From assembly GCA_905250025.1 (NCBI GenBank), contig CAJNOJ010000322.1:1-64000 (forward strand): a stretch of 64,000 nt of DNA. The letters are read 5' to 3'. The stretch is from Adineta ricciae. Taxonomy: Eukaryota; Rotifera; Eurotatoria; Adinetida; Adinetidae. Numbering within the stretch: the stretch's first letter is position 1; the number at the start of each line of letters is the position of its first letter. The notes beneath the pieces were generated by a model. It ran no database searches. It was not told where the DNA came from and saw nothing but the letters and a program-made list of their open reading frames with translations. Shown piece after piece: positions 36,642 to 48,900 of the stretch. Position numbers and translations under genes: made by a program.

Positions 36642-39278
36642 TTATTGAACAGTTTCTGAAGAAGGATTATGCGCGCTCGTGTTGGAATTTGTTGATGTAT
36701 TTGCTTGCTGTTCGTGTCCCCAAATTTCATCTAGTTGTTTATTTTGCATACGAATGACTACGGCAACCGATGTACATGGAAGAATACCTAATTCTGTGAT
36801 GACAGCACTGATAAATATTGGTGGTGTGACATCATAGGTCATATTGAGAATATTTAGGTTGGAATTGGAGTTTTCCGTTGCTGACGTTGCTGAGGACACC
36901 GCATCGTGAAGAAGTGGATGGTCGCGAGTTAAGTCATCGGGATCGCCTAAAACATGGGAAAAATATTCAACTGAGTCTTTCATATACAAATTGATCTAGT
37001 CGGTATACCAAGTTCATTAGAAACGAAGCTATCTGTTTGAACACGTTCGCAGAATTTGTATGTCTCGCAGCAGACAAGTACAGGCACATTATGAGTTTTT
37101 GCAATAAGTGATATTTGTGCTGTACCGATTTGACTCATAACATAGCCATTACCTAATAAACCATGAGCACCGAGTAAAACCTTCGTTACCTAGTGCAGAA
37201 ATATATGGTAATAAGAGCGTATTCAATGAATAAGAAAAAAAAGTTTACTTCTGATATTATGAATGGTACAGCATTGATTAGAATATAAGTACACTTGACG
37301 TTTAATGCTAATAACCTTCGAGCAGATTTCAAACCTACAGAAAAGTATTTGATCTACATAACAATGGTATTTGAATAAGTAGTTACCATGTTGTTGTGGA
37401 CGAGAATCAACAATAATAACTCGAAAATCAATCGAACGTTTCACAGCCACTTCCAAAATGCGCATAATTAATGAAGAACTAAATATTCAACGAGCGATTA
37501 AAAACAACGAGGTTTTTATTTTGAATACTTACTATCCGAATATCAATATAACATCTCCATTAGTAATTTTCGTAATGGCATACGTCTCTGCAATAGCTGT
37601 GCCCGATAATTCAATTTTCTCTCGAAGAAAACTTTGAATGACGTCGTTGAGCAATTCTTTTGCTTTCTCATTGGTTATATTTCGTGGTATACGTTCAATA
37701 TGCGTCTTCAAATAACGTATAGCTGTACCCATGGTTACTGCATTGGGACGGCATTTAGTTAGAAAGCTAAATAGAAAAGTTCGAATGTACAAAGAAGATG
37801 CCATAATTTCCAATTACTTGATATTGGTTTTTAGTTTTGTGTTAAGATCACCGGGATCGAGTATCGAAGAGTTGTTTGACCCTGGTGGTCCTTCGTAATC
37901 TTCGAGCATCTACAAATGTTGATTTGTTTACATAGAGTTGAAAGGCAAAGGCTTTTCTTCAACGTACTTTTTGAATAGCAACAAGAAATGCAACACAGCG
38001 TAGATTCGAGCCTACTATTTGCTTTGAAGCATACTGTAAACCTAATTTGATAATTGCAGGATGTACTAAGTCAGAGTCACTGAAAAGACATCGAATTTAA
38101 TAAACCAGAATTGTAAAATGAGACTCTAGTTCGCATACCCTTTAACTGAGAGTATTTCCAGATTGCGGGTATAAATGGTTAGATGGGAAAACAGTGTTAC
38201 TCGTTCGTTATTCGTCTTCTTTGGCGGACGCTTTTGTTGAGATTGATTAGAAAGTACGCTAGGAGCACCGACAGCAGGCGTTAGTCTCAAAGGTTTGGAG
38301 CTAACTGACATAGTTGATTCGCCAGCTTCAGATTGAACTCGATGAATGGCTGAAAATGATGAGAAAAGAATCGGTATATTTTTCATATTTCGGTCAAATA
38401 TGTGACGTATTTCTACTTGACTGATATGTGGAAATAGACGGCGTAGGAGTATGATCAGCAATAGGTTTTTTTGATGTCGCAGATGGTTGAGGTGTATCGG
38501 TGGATTTCGGAATAGGCGTGCCTGGTTTTTGCTTGGCTTGTTTGGCGGCTCTTTGTGCTTCCTAACAGAATGATAAATAGTCGAAAATTTTCTTTTTCAC
38601 TATTAATTATCTCTTAGAATAGTTTACTTGTACAGCGCGACGCTCGGCTCGAGTTAATTGAGGTTTAGGTTGAATAGATGTTGGAAGGCCATTGGGATTT
38701 TGTTGTATGGTTGCGCTAACCATGCGTTCAGCTATAAAGATACATTATATTTGTATTGAGATAAATTAAACCTAAGACAAACTAATTTCTGAAACATCAG
38801 CTATGGAGCTTGCTTCTGAGCCAGGTTTCGATTGTTTGACTTGTTTTTTGCTTAGATTAGGAGTATTTTGATTACTTGCTGTTGAGGTTACAGATGCAGG
38901 GCGATTAAGCGCTGAAGACATGATAGTCGTTGTAGCGAGAACTTCTGCAGATACGTTTGATTCAGGTAATTTCTGAAAGAGAAATACGGTAGATGATTAT
39001 GGTTGAATGCCAACAAATCAAACGAATATATAGATTGATTAAATAAAGCAATCATGCGAAGATCAAAAGGCAAGACATTCATACAACAATCAATAAACCT
39101 GTTGTGGCTGTGATTCTTCAGTGAATACATTATCATCATTGTCATCCTGAGTTTTCTCATTCGTATCGTTCGTACGTAGTTTTTCAATTGTAGATTCTTT
39201 CTTTTGTTGTTTTTTGTTCTTTTTATTCGCTCGGTCACGTTTAGGTTTCGTCGGATCATCCATTGGTGTGATACACAA
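36642..39278 (-). CDS. EIF2B4: Translation initiation factor eIF2B subunit delta
   Basis: Exons encode a Lys-rich N-terminus ([13 protein letters not shown]), a region with [10 protein letters not shown] and [11 protein letters not shown] typical of eIF2B delta, then the Rossmann-like regulatory domain. That domain shows [84 protein letters not shown] and, at the end, [16 protein letters not shown]. eIF2B is the GDP-GTP exchange factor of eIF2; delta belongs to the regulatory alpha/beta/delta trio that senses eIF2 phosphorylation. The start is uncertain: Met 39278 or 39263 keep the frame, while an ATG at 39379 is out of frame through the visible acceptor. The protein ends in a Ser/Thr/Asn-rich tail. 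Confidence 0.9.
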
Positions 39279-39651
39279 TGATCGAAAAATAATAGTCTAG
39301 ATAAGAAAAATAAGACATGTTTAATAATTGTTCTTTTTTTCAAACAACCTACCCGAATAAGTCTTCTGATAGAACTCATTTCTCAAGAAAAAATGACACT
39401 GAATTTATTCTGACGAGATATATCCGTCTACATTGCATCATCTACATTGAATCAGTCTTTCTTTCTATACTGAGAAGAAGAAAAAAACAGAACGAAAAAG
39501 AAGAGGAAAAAGCAATTATTCTCTGTTGTATATATTTAGAAAAGAGAACAACAACAAATCATATGAAGCATGTGACAAACAGAATAAAAAGAGGAAATTC
39601 CCGTTGATAATAAACTAAGAGTGTTTAACAATAAAAAGATTATGTGTTCTT

Positions 39652-40438
39652 TTAAACACTGGCATCGACAGGTTTGCGTTCGATAGCGATTTTGCTTGGA
39701 ACATCGAGAACACCACTATCAGCGATGACAACATCAGATGCTGGACGATCATTTGGACCGGTTTTGGTATTTTCAATCTTGTGGACGACTGACATACCTT
39801 CGAGAATTTTTCCGAAAACAACGTGTCGACCATCGAGCCATTCAGTTTTGACTGTAGTGATAAAAAATTGACTACCGTTTGTATCTTTACCTAAAAGAGA
39901 ATTTCCTGAAATAACAATTCGTGCTTCAATTATTTATTCTCACCGGCATTAGCCATCGAAAGCCATCCAGCACCATAGTGTTTCAATTTGAAGTTTTCAT
40001 CGGCGAATTTAGCACCGTAAATGCTAAAAAATTATAATACGTCGGATCGTTTTTTGAGATAAGTAAGTATAGTCGATTAGTTACCTTTTACCACCAGTAC
40101 CATCTCCGCGATCGAAATCACCACCTTGAATCATGAAGCTCTTGATAACACGATGGAATTTGGAACCTTTGTAGCCGAAACCTTTGGCGCCAGTAGCCAA
40201 TTGAGCAAAATTTTCAACTGTTTTCGGTACAACATCACCGAATAAACCAATAACAATTCGACCTTCCTTTTTACCACCGATTTCAATATCGAAGTAGACT
40301 TTTTTCGTTACATAAAGCTACAAAATCGACATAAACGAATTCATTGAACGATAAAGATCTTACCTTATCATCAGCACCAAAGGCTGTTGAAGCAATATAA
40401 ACAACAAAGACAAATCCGATGAGTATCAATCCTCTCAT
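39652..40438 (-). CDS. PPIB: Secretory-pathway cyclophilin (peptidyl-prolyl isomerase B type)
   Basis: Starts at Met 40438 with a signal peptide ([21 protein letters not shown]), then a full cyclophilin domain in four exons. Active-site residues are present: [15 protein letters not shown] (Arg, Phe, Met, Gln), [22 protein letters not shown] (Phe, Trp, His). The [21 protein letters not shown] start and signal peptide match cyclophilin B/C, which assist folding in the ER. It ends KPVDASV without a KDEL-type signal, as is also true of PPIB, which is retained by other means. The start lies seven bases after an acceptor (minus-strand AG at 40446-40445). Confidence 0.93.
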
Positions 40439-41060
40439 GATGATCTGAAAACGAAGAGATTTTGTATAGAAGTCAATGTTGACTTTTGCGCTTGATTGAA
40501 ACAAGTAATCAAAGCAGTGCTAATGAGATCGGGTATATGATATTTAGTTTATACCTGTTTTTGATATCGTGAAACATAAATAGTCATTCAAAATCTCGAA
40601 AAGAAAAATAAAAGAAGTCGTATACAGTTATTGAAATACAATCGAATACATATTTTACGCGTATGTTTTTATCGCTGGCAGAAGGATAGAATACAAGTGA
40701 TGATGATCGTTGCACTTTTGGCAGATCGGGATTGGTTATAGTGAATTACTATACGAAAGAAATTTCTAGCAAGAAAGAGATTGATAATTCTGTTAGAAAA
40801 AGAATATTGATTATGAATATTCATACACAATTTTAGAAAAATATTGTTTATTATTGAATTGCTATCTTGAGAGGCTCTGACCATGATTTCTATTGGTCGA
40901 GAAAGCCGTCGATTCAACAGAACGCATCCGATAGAAAAAGAAAATGGCATTGAAAAAAATTTTATTGAATATTTTTTCGAACGTATGAAAACATTTCAAT
41001 TCACAAGAATTTCAAATCAAGATAGAATATCTGACATTGGATCGAAAAAAAAAGAATCAC
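40439..41060. other. Gene-free stretch
   Basis: 622 bp of AT-rich sequence with no coding segment I can support. It separates the cyclophilin start from the 3' end of the next minus-strand gene. Confidence 0.5.
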
Positions 41061-42584
41061 TCAAGTCGTGTTCTGTACATCAGCCATGGCCGAGCTCGCC
41101 TTTCGTTTCGTCGATTTTTTCATTGACCGAGTTTCAACTCCATCGGTTCTCTTGCGCATCATCTGATACTCATGCTGTTGATATTGTGTTAATGACATAT
41201 CTACGATTAAGTCGTCTTTCTCGATGTATTTGTGAATGTCATGTGTGCTTATTAATGATTGTTGCTGATCGATCAAAATATTCGGGTCTTGATAATGTCT
41301 GGAATGATAAAATTGTATAAGACGAAGGTAGTCAATTTCATGTGTTTGAGCAGACACAGTATGTCGACGTAGATTAGAAATCATTTTTGTTGTCGAGGGT
41401 AAAATAGTTGAGATTGAATCGAGAAGAACATAATCAAATTTACCAAGACTTATGAATGGAATCATCTGAGAACGAAACTGAAACGTTCCACCGCATTGTG
41501 CTAAGACACTAAAAAATTCAAAAGTAACTCGAGTAGAAATTAGAAATTTGACGTACGTCTTATAACCCTTATTGACATCGCGTTGGTTGTTAACTAGTTT
41601 AACATAAACAACTTTTGATATTCCGAATATTAAATGGTAGAGATCGATAAGTAGAAGATCTTTATTTAATGAAAAATCAATTGAAGATGATGATGATATA
41701 ATTCGTTCAAATGTTCGAATATCGTTTGGACTAGCTTTGACTGTAAAATCAATGAGAAACGCTTGTTCTTGATCGTTGAGTAGTTCACAATCGAGTATGA
41801 CTTGATAGGGAAGAAAACGCGTTTGTTCAGATTTAATGATATAGGGAACGCAGATATTGTTGATCTGTACCCAATGATTTCCTGCTGAACTTTCATCTAA
41901 CAACTGTCGTGGAATTACTGGAAAACAAGAAAAATACAAATGATGAATACAAAGAGAATTCTAAAATACCTTTTTTATTCTTCTTCATTGGTGTCGTGTT
42001 TCCTTTTTTCGCCAGTGTGTTTTCCGCGTTGTCGTTTTTCTCTTGAAGTTTTTTCTTGATTCCTACAGGAATCGTTGGAAAAATCGCTGGCGAGTTCGTT
42101 GAAACCAATTCCTCGTGTTGATTAATCTGTGCCATTTGTTGTGAATGTGCAATAAAATCCAGAACATCTTCCCAATCAAGCAATTGATCGACTAATTCAA
42201 AAAGACGTCAATAGTCTTCTGGATCAAAACCGCTTTGCTTACGTCCACCGATAATTGGAAACTTTAAAGTACCATCCAAATGCCAAGAAAATATATGGTG
42301 CATGAGTTTCACTTCATTCTCTGTCATTGTGTACGCTTGAGCGATAGGCTCCAGATTTGCAAACGATGACCGAGCGATTCGCTGCCATTGAGTAGAGTTA
42401 GCAAGAACACGTTCTATGTAGCGTTTAACGACGAAACGTTGATCCGACCTATTCGAAGATAGAACGAAATGAGTGACAGAAGAAACGTTCTAGATTACCG
42501 GTATAAAATCACAATCATTTGATCATCCCATTCTTCCCAAGAGAAATGATGTATAGAAGGAGAAGAAATTTTATTCGTAGTCAT
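41061..42584 (-). CDS. Unrecognised conserved-looking protein (about 400 residues)
   Basis: At least five exons, starting at Met 42584 (MTTNKISSPSIHHFSWEEWD). An apparent in-frame TGA at 42208-42210 lies in a 51-bp intron (42192-42242) and is removed by splicing, which joins KFPIIGG to LDQLLDWEDV. The first 120 residues are helical and aromatic-rich (WEEWDDQMIVILYR, then STQWQRIARSSF), faintly like a Myb/SANT helix set, but this is weak. A Lys-rich linker (MKKNKK) leads to a second globular part (NHWVQINNICVPYIIKSE, FLPYQVILDCELL), and the C-terminus is basic (RSMKKSTKRKASS), possibly a nuclear localisation signal. I recognise no family. It begins 172 bp after the PPP2R3C stop with an acceptor in between, and so may belong to the same transcription unit. 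Confidence 0.6.
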
Positions 42585-42756
42585 ATCATGAGAAAAAGTC
42601 AATCTAGAAAATTTCAATCATCTATTTAGACAAGACAAAAAAAAACTCATTTTCATTGATTCATTCATATTGAGTATTAGTTAGACAAACAAAAAATTAG
42701 TTATACAAAAACAAATATTGAATTGTTTCAATGTCATTCCTTTGGACGGAAATCTA

Positions 42757-44719
42757 TCAGACGTGAACTGAGTCGTCTTTGTTTGGTGCTTGCTGAGGAA
42801 TGAGACTTTCACGATTCTAAATGAAGAATTCTTTCAATAAAGATAATCAAAACTTGAAGAAAATTACTTCATATGTCCAAAAGCTACCAATATCAATCAA
42901 TATTGACAGTACTAAACCACCTTGACTACTGGAAAATACAGATTCCGTAAATATTTTCTAATTTACAGACGAAAAGATTGTTACTTACCAATTGATGAGA
43001 TCTTTCAATGTAATACGCATTGAGTCGACAGGTTTAACCATATCAAATATCTCATTTTGAACATTATTGAATGGTGGTACTTCTGTTAATGGTCGTGTAG
43101 ATAGCATTTGAATCATACCCTACAGAAAACGAGAGCGACGTATCTAATCCATTCGGACTAATATTCTTCTTCACAATTTTACTCGATAAAAATAATTCAA
43201 ATCTCCTGGGTGTAAATAACCTTTATTGTCAATGTCCATAATTTGAAAGATATAGCGAAGACCTTGTGGAGAATTTCGATTTTCGAGTGCAAGAACAAAA
43301 TCGAGATACGATTTATAATCCATTTCACCACCATAAGTTAAACATTCTTGAAAAACACGTGCGATAAACACTGGCGTCAAAGTACCTGAATTGTACCTAA
43401 AAATGTTTTGATAAAAATCTTGGAAGGAAATTTCGAAAAAATTTACTTGGCTAATTCGTCTCGTGACAACAGACCGTTGTGATCTTTATCTAATTGCAAA
43501 TAACGCGTGTAAATTTTCGATGCGGATTGACAAGAAAACCAATTCATCTCAAGATCATCAGCATCTGCATCTTCTTCACGTAACTAAACGAAAAGATATT
43601 CTACAATAGGAACTTTGTCATTCTTCTAACACCTACTTCGAGTAATTTGTCTAAATAACCACTGCAAAGTATATCCGGTATAGCAATACGTCCTGTACGT
43701 AAAGGATCCAAGAAGAAAAAGAATTTTCGCACTGCGGTACAAACATAAAATTTGTAGAATGTTGCTTGTAATTGTGCTAATTGTTGCATGGTTGGAATTA
43801 ACTCCAATATGTAATCTTCCAGGTCCTAACAATTTATACAGCGAAAATTTCATTTTTATCATTGAAAATTCTGATACTCACAGATTCTCGAAGATAACCT
43901 TGACCAACACTGTCATAGAGTGATAAACCCATTCGAGAATGATAGTACCACATTTTCCGCATTGTGTACTGATAAAGATCAAGAATACGTACACGACCAT
44001 AGGGATCATTGTGATAGAGATCAGCGAAGATCGTTGGTGGGAAAAGATTGCTAGAAAAGAAATAGATAGAAATTGGAATGAGAAAAGATGATTTGTTCGA
44101 GCATACGCGATATCCGGACTTGATTTACGAACCACTCGCATGAAATCGTCGTAATTTATTTTGGGCGATTCAGGATCAAGTGGTGGTGATGCATTCTCTT
44201 CTAATAATCCTAATAAGGACTAATAAAACAAGAAAAGAACATCCACATTCATCAGTTGAAGCTTCCTTCTGAATTTGAATATATTCTTACGTGAACTTCA
44301 TCACTATTGACAATTTCTTGGCTTTTCCTATGCAAAAACAAAGCGCGTGCTTCTTCACGTAATTTTCTGCCAAGCGGATCACTTGGAATCTACAACAGAA
44401 GTCGATAATAACAACATTGTCAATATACAATTGCATACGTGTTCGTAAAATTGTGGTATCGTTGGCATGTGCTGTTGTGAGTATGCTTTCGTTATATCAT
44501 TATGCGTGTCGAGTTTTCTCGGTGATATAGGTGCATCAGGATGAGTTACATCACGTTCTTGTTTTAGATATTTTGTAAATAAGTCCAGTTCTGAAATGAA
44601 GATGGCACGAAGGAGATGTTTCGATCAACGAAGAAGAAGAAACTGAAATTACCATCTTCTGTTGTGACGGGCTGAGATTCTTTCAATTGCTTCCTAAGAT
44701 TTTCCAGAAGTTTATCCAT
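42757..44719 (-). CDS. PPP2R3C: PP2A regulatory subunit B'' gamma (G5PR type)
   Basis: Roughly ten short exons. The protein starts MDKLLENLRKQLKESQPV, then PQFYEHIPSDPLGRKLREEA. It continues with the B'' core: DLYQYTMRKMWYYHSRMGLSLYD (split here only by reading), LRESDLEDYILELIPTM, TAVRKFFFFLDPLRTGRI, an EF-hand DKDHNGLLSRDEL and a second DIDNKGYLHPGDLNYFYR. These match PPP2R3C along the whole length. The family targets PP2A (or PP5) to substrates, for example at centrosomes and in cell survival. The PP2A catalytic subunit is encoded at 16.6-17.7 kb. The ATG is immediately preceded by an acceptor (AG, minus-strand 44721-44720), only 34 bp after the stop codon of the SDR gene, which leaves no room for a normal promoter. 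Confidence 0.9.
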
Positions 44720-44755
44720 CTGGAATAGAAATAGAGCATTTCTCTAGTTTAGATG

Positions 44756-45874
44756 CTAGAAAAATCGATAAAATAATTGCCGACTTATTTTCACCGCAAC
44801 GAAACATGCAATTAAAAAGAGAAAAAAGATTAAATTGAAACAAACGATCACTAAATGACGACGTTCATGCAGCCATTGTTTGACTTCAGGCCACGATGCC
44901 CATAAAAGCCAACAGACAAAATGTGCGAAAGACAATGGTACTTTAGTCATTAACCATATGGTTAATTGATTCGCCCAACCGGGTGTACAAAACTGATCAC
45001 CACGCAAGCAAGCATCGACAATTTGTTTCGCAACTTGTTCAGCGGTTAAACTGACAAATGGAAAACGAAACACGATAGATTCATCATGACGATCGAATTC
45101 AGTATTTAGCGTTGGTCCAGGTGTTGCCAATAGAAATGAAGTGTTTGAATTGTCATTCATTTGTTCAATCTCATACGAAAGAGCAGTTGTCAATTGAGTT
45201 AGATACGCTTTTGTCGACGCATATACAGCAGCACGTGGTGAAGACATGTAAGATATCTCGCTGGAAATATTAACAATACGTGATGGTCGGTCGCGCATTT
45301 TAGGTAAATAATGACGAATGAGGTAGGTTGGAACGGAAACATGTAAAGCTATCATTTCTTCAAAAGCATTGATATTTGAACCTGTTTGAAGAAATGGTCT
45401 TGTACAACCTCGACCGGCATTGTTAATTAGAATATCGATATTCACATTTTTCAATGAATCCACATGATTGACTAGTTTTTCTGCTGCATTCGATTCTGTA
45501 AGATCGAGAACTATGACATGTACTTTGATTTTTCGATTCATTTGTTGAAACTCTTCAGCCAATGCATCCAACTTTCTCCGTGATCGCGCTACCATAATTA
45601 AATTAAAGTCACGCTGAACAAGATATCGACAAATCTGAGCACCAATGCCATTCGAAGCACCTGTAACAAGTGCATACGACATCGAACTAGCAACTGAAGG
45701 TAAACATCGACGTTGTTTCTTAGACGAGAAGAGATAACCGATAAACATAAAAAGAAGGTACACTACAATGTAGAACTTGCATAGCAGACCAAGATAACCA
45801 GCAGGAAGACAATGGAGACCGACTAGAATAGTAATTGTTACGAACGGGACCGATGGCCATAGATATGAAGTCAT
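44756..45874 (-). CDS. Membrane-bound short-chain dehydrogenase/reductase
   Basis: A single-exon SDR. Start Met 45874 (MTSYLWPSVPFVTITILVG) is chosen because a splice acceptor lies three bases upstream; an in-frame ATG at 45898 is intronic by this reading. An N-terminal hydrophobic region of about 60 residues acts as membrane anchor. The Rossmann core follows: cofactor motif TGASNGIG, DLTESNAAEK, NNAG, the catalytic Ser in VNISSEIS and the YASTK active site. A C-terminal hydrophobic helix (VIVCFNLIFFLFLIACF) follows. The ARSRRKL stretch after beta-2 suggests NADP(H). The architecture fits ER-type SDRs such as HSD17B12, DHRS7 or KDSR; the substrate (lipid or steroid ketone) cannot be fixed. 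Confidence 0.85.
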   Translation of the reverse strand: MTSYLWPSVPFVTITILVGLHCLPAGYLGLLCKFYIVVYLLFMFIGYLFSSKKQRRCLPSVASSMSYALVTGASNGIGAQICRYLVQRDFNLIMVARSRRKLDALAEEFQQMNRKIKVHVIVLDLTESNAAEKLVNHVDSLKNVNIDILINNAGRGCTRPFLQTGSNINAFEEMIALHVSVPTYLIRHYLPKMRDRPSRIVNISSEISYMSSPRAAVYASTKAYLTQLTTALSYEIEQMNDNSNTSFLLATPGPTLNTEFDRHDESIVFRFPFVSLTAEQVAKQIVDACLRGDQFCTPGWANQLTIWLMTKVPLSFAHFVCWLLWASWPEVKQWLHERRHLVIVCFNLIFFLFLIACFVAVKISRQLFYRFF

Positions 45875-45979
45875 ATCTAGAAACGAAACCCTAATCAATG
45901 TAAATTTCTCTCAATAATAAATTCATATTTATGTATAGATATTTTTTCAGTAAACAAAAATAAACAGGATAGAATCTGT

Positions 45980-48900
45980 TCAATGATATATAGTCAAGTT
46001 TGGATGACGACTGCGGAGGAATGTTAATGTAACACAATCAATATCCGTATTTCCAGTCAAATCAAGTACGAGTAAATTATTCTAAGGAAAAGAGTTGATG
46101 AAAAAATTACGAAATTAAGTTGTTGTTGTGCGTCTTTTACCATTGATTTTTGTTCGAATAATTTACGTATTCCATTCGACGTGAATTTATTCTGCGAGAG
46201 ATTTAATATTTTCAATTGATCTAAACACAATTTCGCCAATTGATCAAATATACCATCCGTAAGATTATTCTCTAGACAATCGAAAAAAGAATAGACTTAC
46301 AGAAATATGGAGATTCAAATCTGTTTACCCGATAGATTGATTGAATGGATAAACATGAAATTTTCAAAGACTTGTAATATACAAATTGTTTGCTGTAATC
46401 GCAAACTTAACCGTTGTAGTGATAATTCAAACTTGTCGAAAAATTGTTTTAATGCTGTTCGAATATTCGAGTAGGCAGCTGAAAGCACATACAACGTTGA
46501 AGAAAAATAAATCCAATCGATACGATATCTTTACCCATTTTATTTTCTTTGCACAGTTGTTCATAAACAAGAACAGGATCTTTGTCCACATATGTCGCTT
46601 TAATCTAAACGTAGATGAAATGAGATTCCCAATCTTGCCGATCGTAGAGCGTCACAGAGCAAGCGTAGACATTGTAATTATCATGTAAACGTTTGAGAAC
46701 TTGATAACGAAGACTGGTTAACGTATCTGACGGAGACCTAAATGAAGATTTAATTAGAAAACAAAATTGATCACTTCAATGGAATAGTTTACATTGGTAT
46801 TCGAAGTTTTTTATCGTCTTGTGTTCGTTGAGCTGTATTTGCTAAGCATCGGATAATTCGTGTGGACAAATCATGTGAAATGGAAGGTGGAAGGACGACG
46901 GATGTTGTCGTGGCTGATGTGGCAATGGTGTTCGTCGATGATGTGGACGATGGACGACGGGATAGCGTAATTGATTTCGGCGTCATGACTTGTAGAACCG
47001 GAGAAAGTGATGGAGTTGGATGTGTAGCAGCAGGTGAGTCTTTTTTCATGGGTGAAAATAAATCCATATCATCGAAATTGATGAGATCGATGTTGTTTGT
47101 TGATGTTTGTAATGGAAGTGGAGGCGGTGGAACAACTTTTACTGGAGATTTTGTATCAGTTATCGTTCGTCTTCGTTTACTAGCCGGTGTGTGTGATGAT
47201 GAGACGGATGGGGAACGTGATCGTTGAAGTCGCTGTTTGCGTGTTTTGGTATTTGTTGAATGTTCAACTTCGATCGGTTCACTATCAGCAACAACCCAAT
47301 TCTTCTCATTGTTGGTAGTTCGTTCATACTCAGCATCGGATACAAATGGAGTTAACTTCGATTTCTTTGGCTTTACTGGTGACTAAATGAACTCGTCACA
47401 AGATTTAATTGAAATAATTATCAAACATACTTGTTTGCTATTTGCTACATCATCATCCGTTCGAATTCCCCGTCGAATATTGTTCATAATACTCTTATAT
47501 TGTGGTCGTTTATCCGCATGCTTTTCGACGACATCTTCAATACTATCATTACTATTCGAATTATGTTCGCCCGTTAAACTGTTTATGAAAAACAAAAGAA
47601 AAAGATCAGTTGCAGTTCAATTCTTTCTCTTACGTGTCTTCTTCATCAGATTCATTTCCAAAATCACTACGAATAACACGCTGCGTGCAATATGTTGGCT
47701 CATCCTCTAAATATTGAAAAAATGATTACAAATGGAAGAGAAATTCTACGAGTGAGTACTTCTCACTGAAACCAAAAGTAGTTCTTTCAATCGAGTAAAT
47801 CTTCGTCGATCATCTGGCGTCATATTTTCATCATACAATGTCAAATAATCCACTGCTGTGTAACCCTACAACTTCAACGTCAGCACAGGCTTTTATTAGA
47901 AAATGCAAAATCTTACATTGTTAGTTCGAATGTTTGTTTTCGCACCATACGAAAGCAAAACTTCAATGATATCCAATCGTCCACTGTTACATGCATCAAT
48001 CAGGGTAGTTATTCCATTATTTGCTTTTATGTTAATGTTAGCTTTACAATCTAATAGATATCGAACAATATCGACATGACCATGATTAGCTGCTTCATGC
48101 AATGGTGTCCATCCATGATTATCTTGAAGATTGATATCATCCTAAATTTATATTTATATTCTTTGAAAAATCTGATGGTAACTAATGATTCTTACTCCCT
48201 CGGAAATGAATTGTTTGACTTTTCGTAGGCCATTCTTTTCTTTGCAAGCTAAATGTAAACGACTTTCACCATAGCAATTTCTCCATATTTTTCTTCTCTA
48301 TCAAGAAAACAATATGGGTCACTCATAAACAAAATCACTATTTTACCTGTCGACCTTTGCCACGTAGCGTAGAATCTAATTCATTTTCATCCTCACCCCC
48401 ATCATCATCTTCATTATCTGTTTCATCCGAGAGTGTTTCTAGAATTCTCTCATCATCATCGTCGTCGACATTTCCTTCGTCTTCATCTTCGTCATTGTTC
48501 GATTGTAACGAATCCGTTATTTCACTGGTTGTTCGCTCCGCTCGTCGTAAAATTTCACTGTAATTTTCCTCCGTAATCGGCGGTTGAACGCTACCGATAA
48601 ATTCTTCCAACTCATCATCCAAATGAATACTCAGATCGCGTAGTTTCAAAGCAAAGACCAGCGCAACAGCCATTCTCTATATGTATCAAAGAACGAATTC
48701 ATAGAAGAAATTTTGATTTCTTCGTATTTACGATTAAACTTCGATCGTTGGTAGATCGAGCAAGAGTTAGCACTCGTCGAAATGTTGTGATTCGTACTTC
48801 AATGTCAACTTTTAATCGATATTCACATTTAATGATTTCACAAAGTGAATAACCTTGCTAAAACAAGAGAATATGGGTTTTTCTTGATTTCTCGTGAAAC

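Noticed and set aside
38888..39379. 163-residue frame overlapping the 5' end of EIF2B4
   Set aside because: It is a frame-shifted shadow; the Lys-rich frame from 39278/39263 leads on into EIF2B4.
42208..42210. In-frame TGA in the unknown gene, suggesting a pseudogene
   Set aside because: A good GTAAGC donor and an ATTAG acceptor enclose it in a 51-bp intron (42192-42242), and the joined reading frame continues.
46862..47227. 121-residue plus-strand frame inside TONSL
   Set aside because: Antisense of the low-complexity Ser/Thr/Pro linker of TONSL; no independent support.
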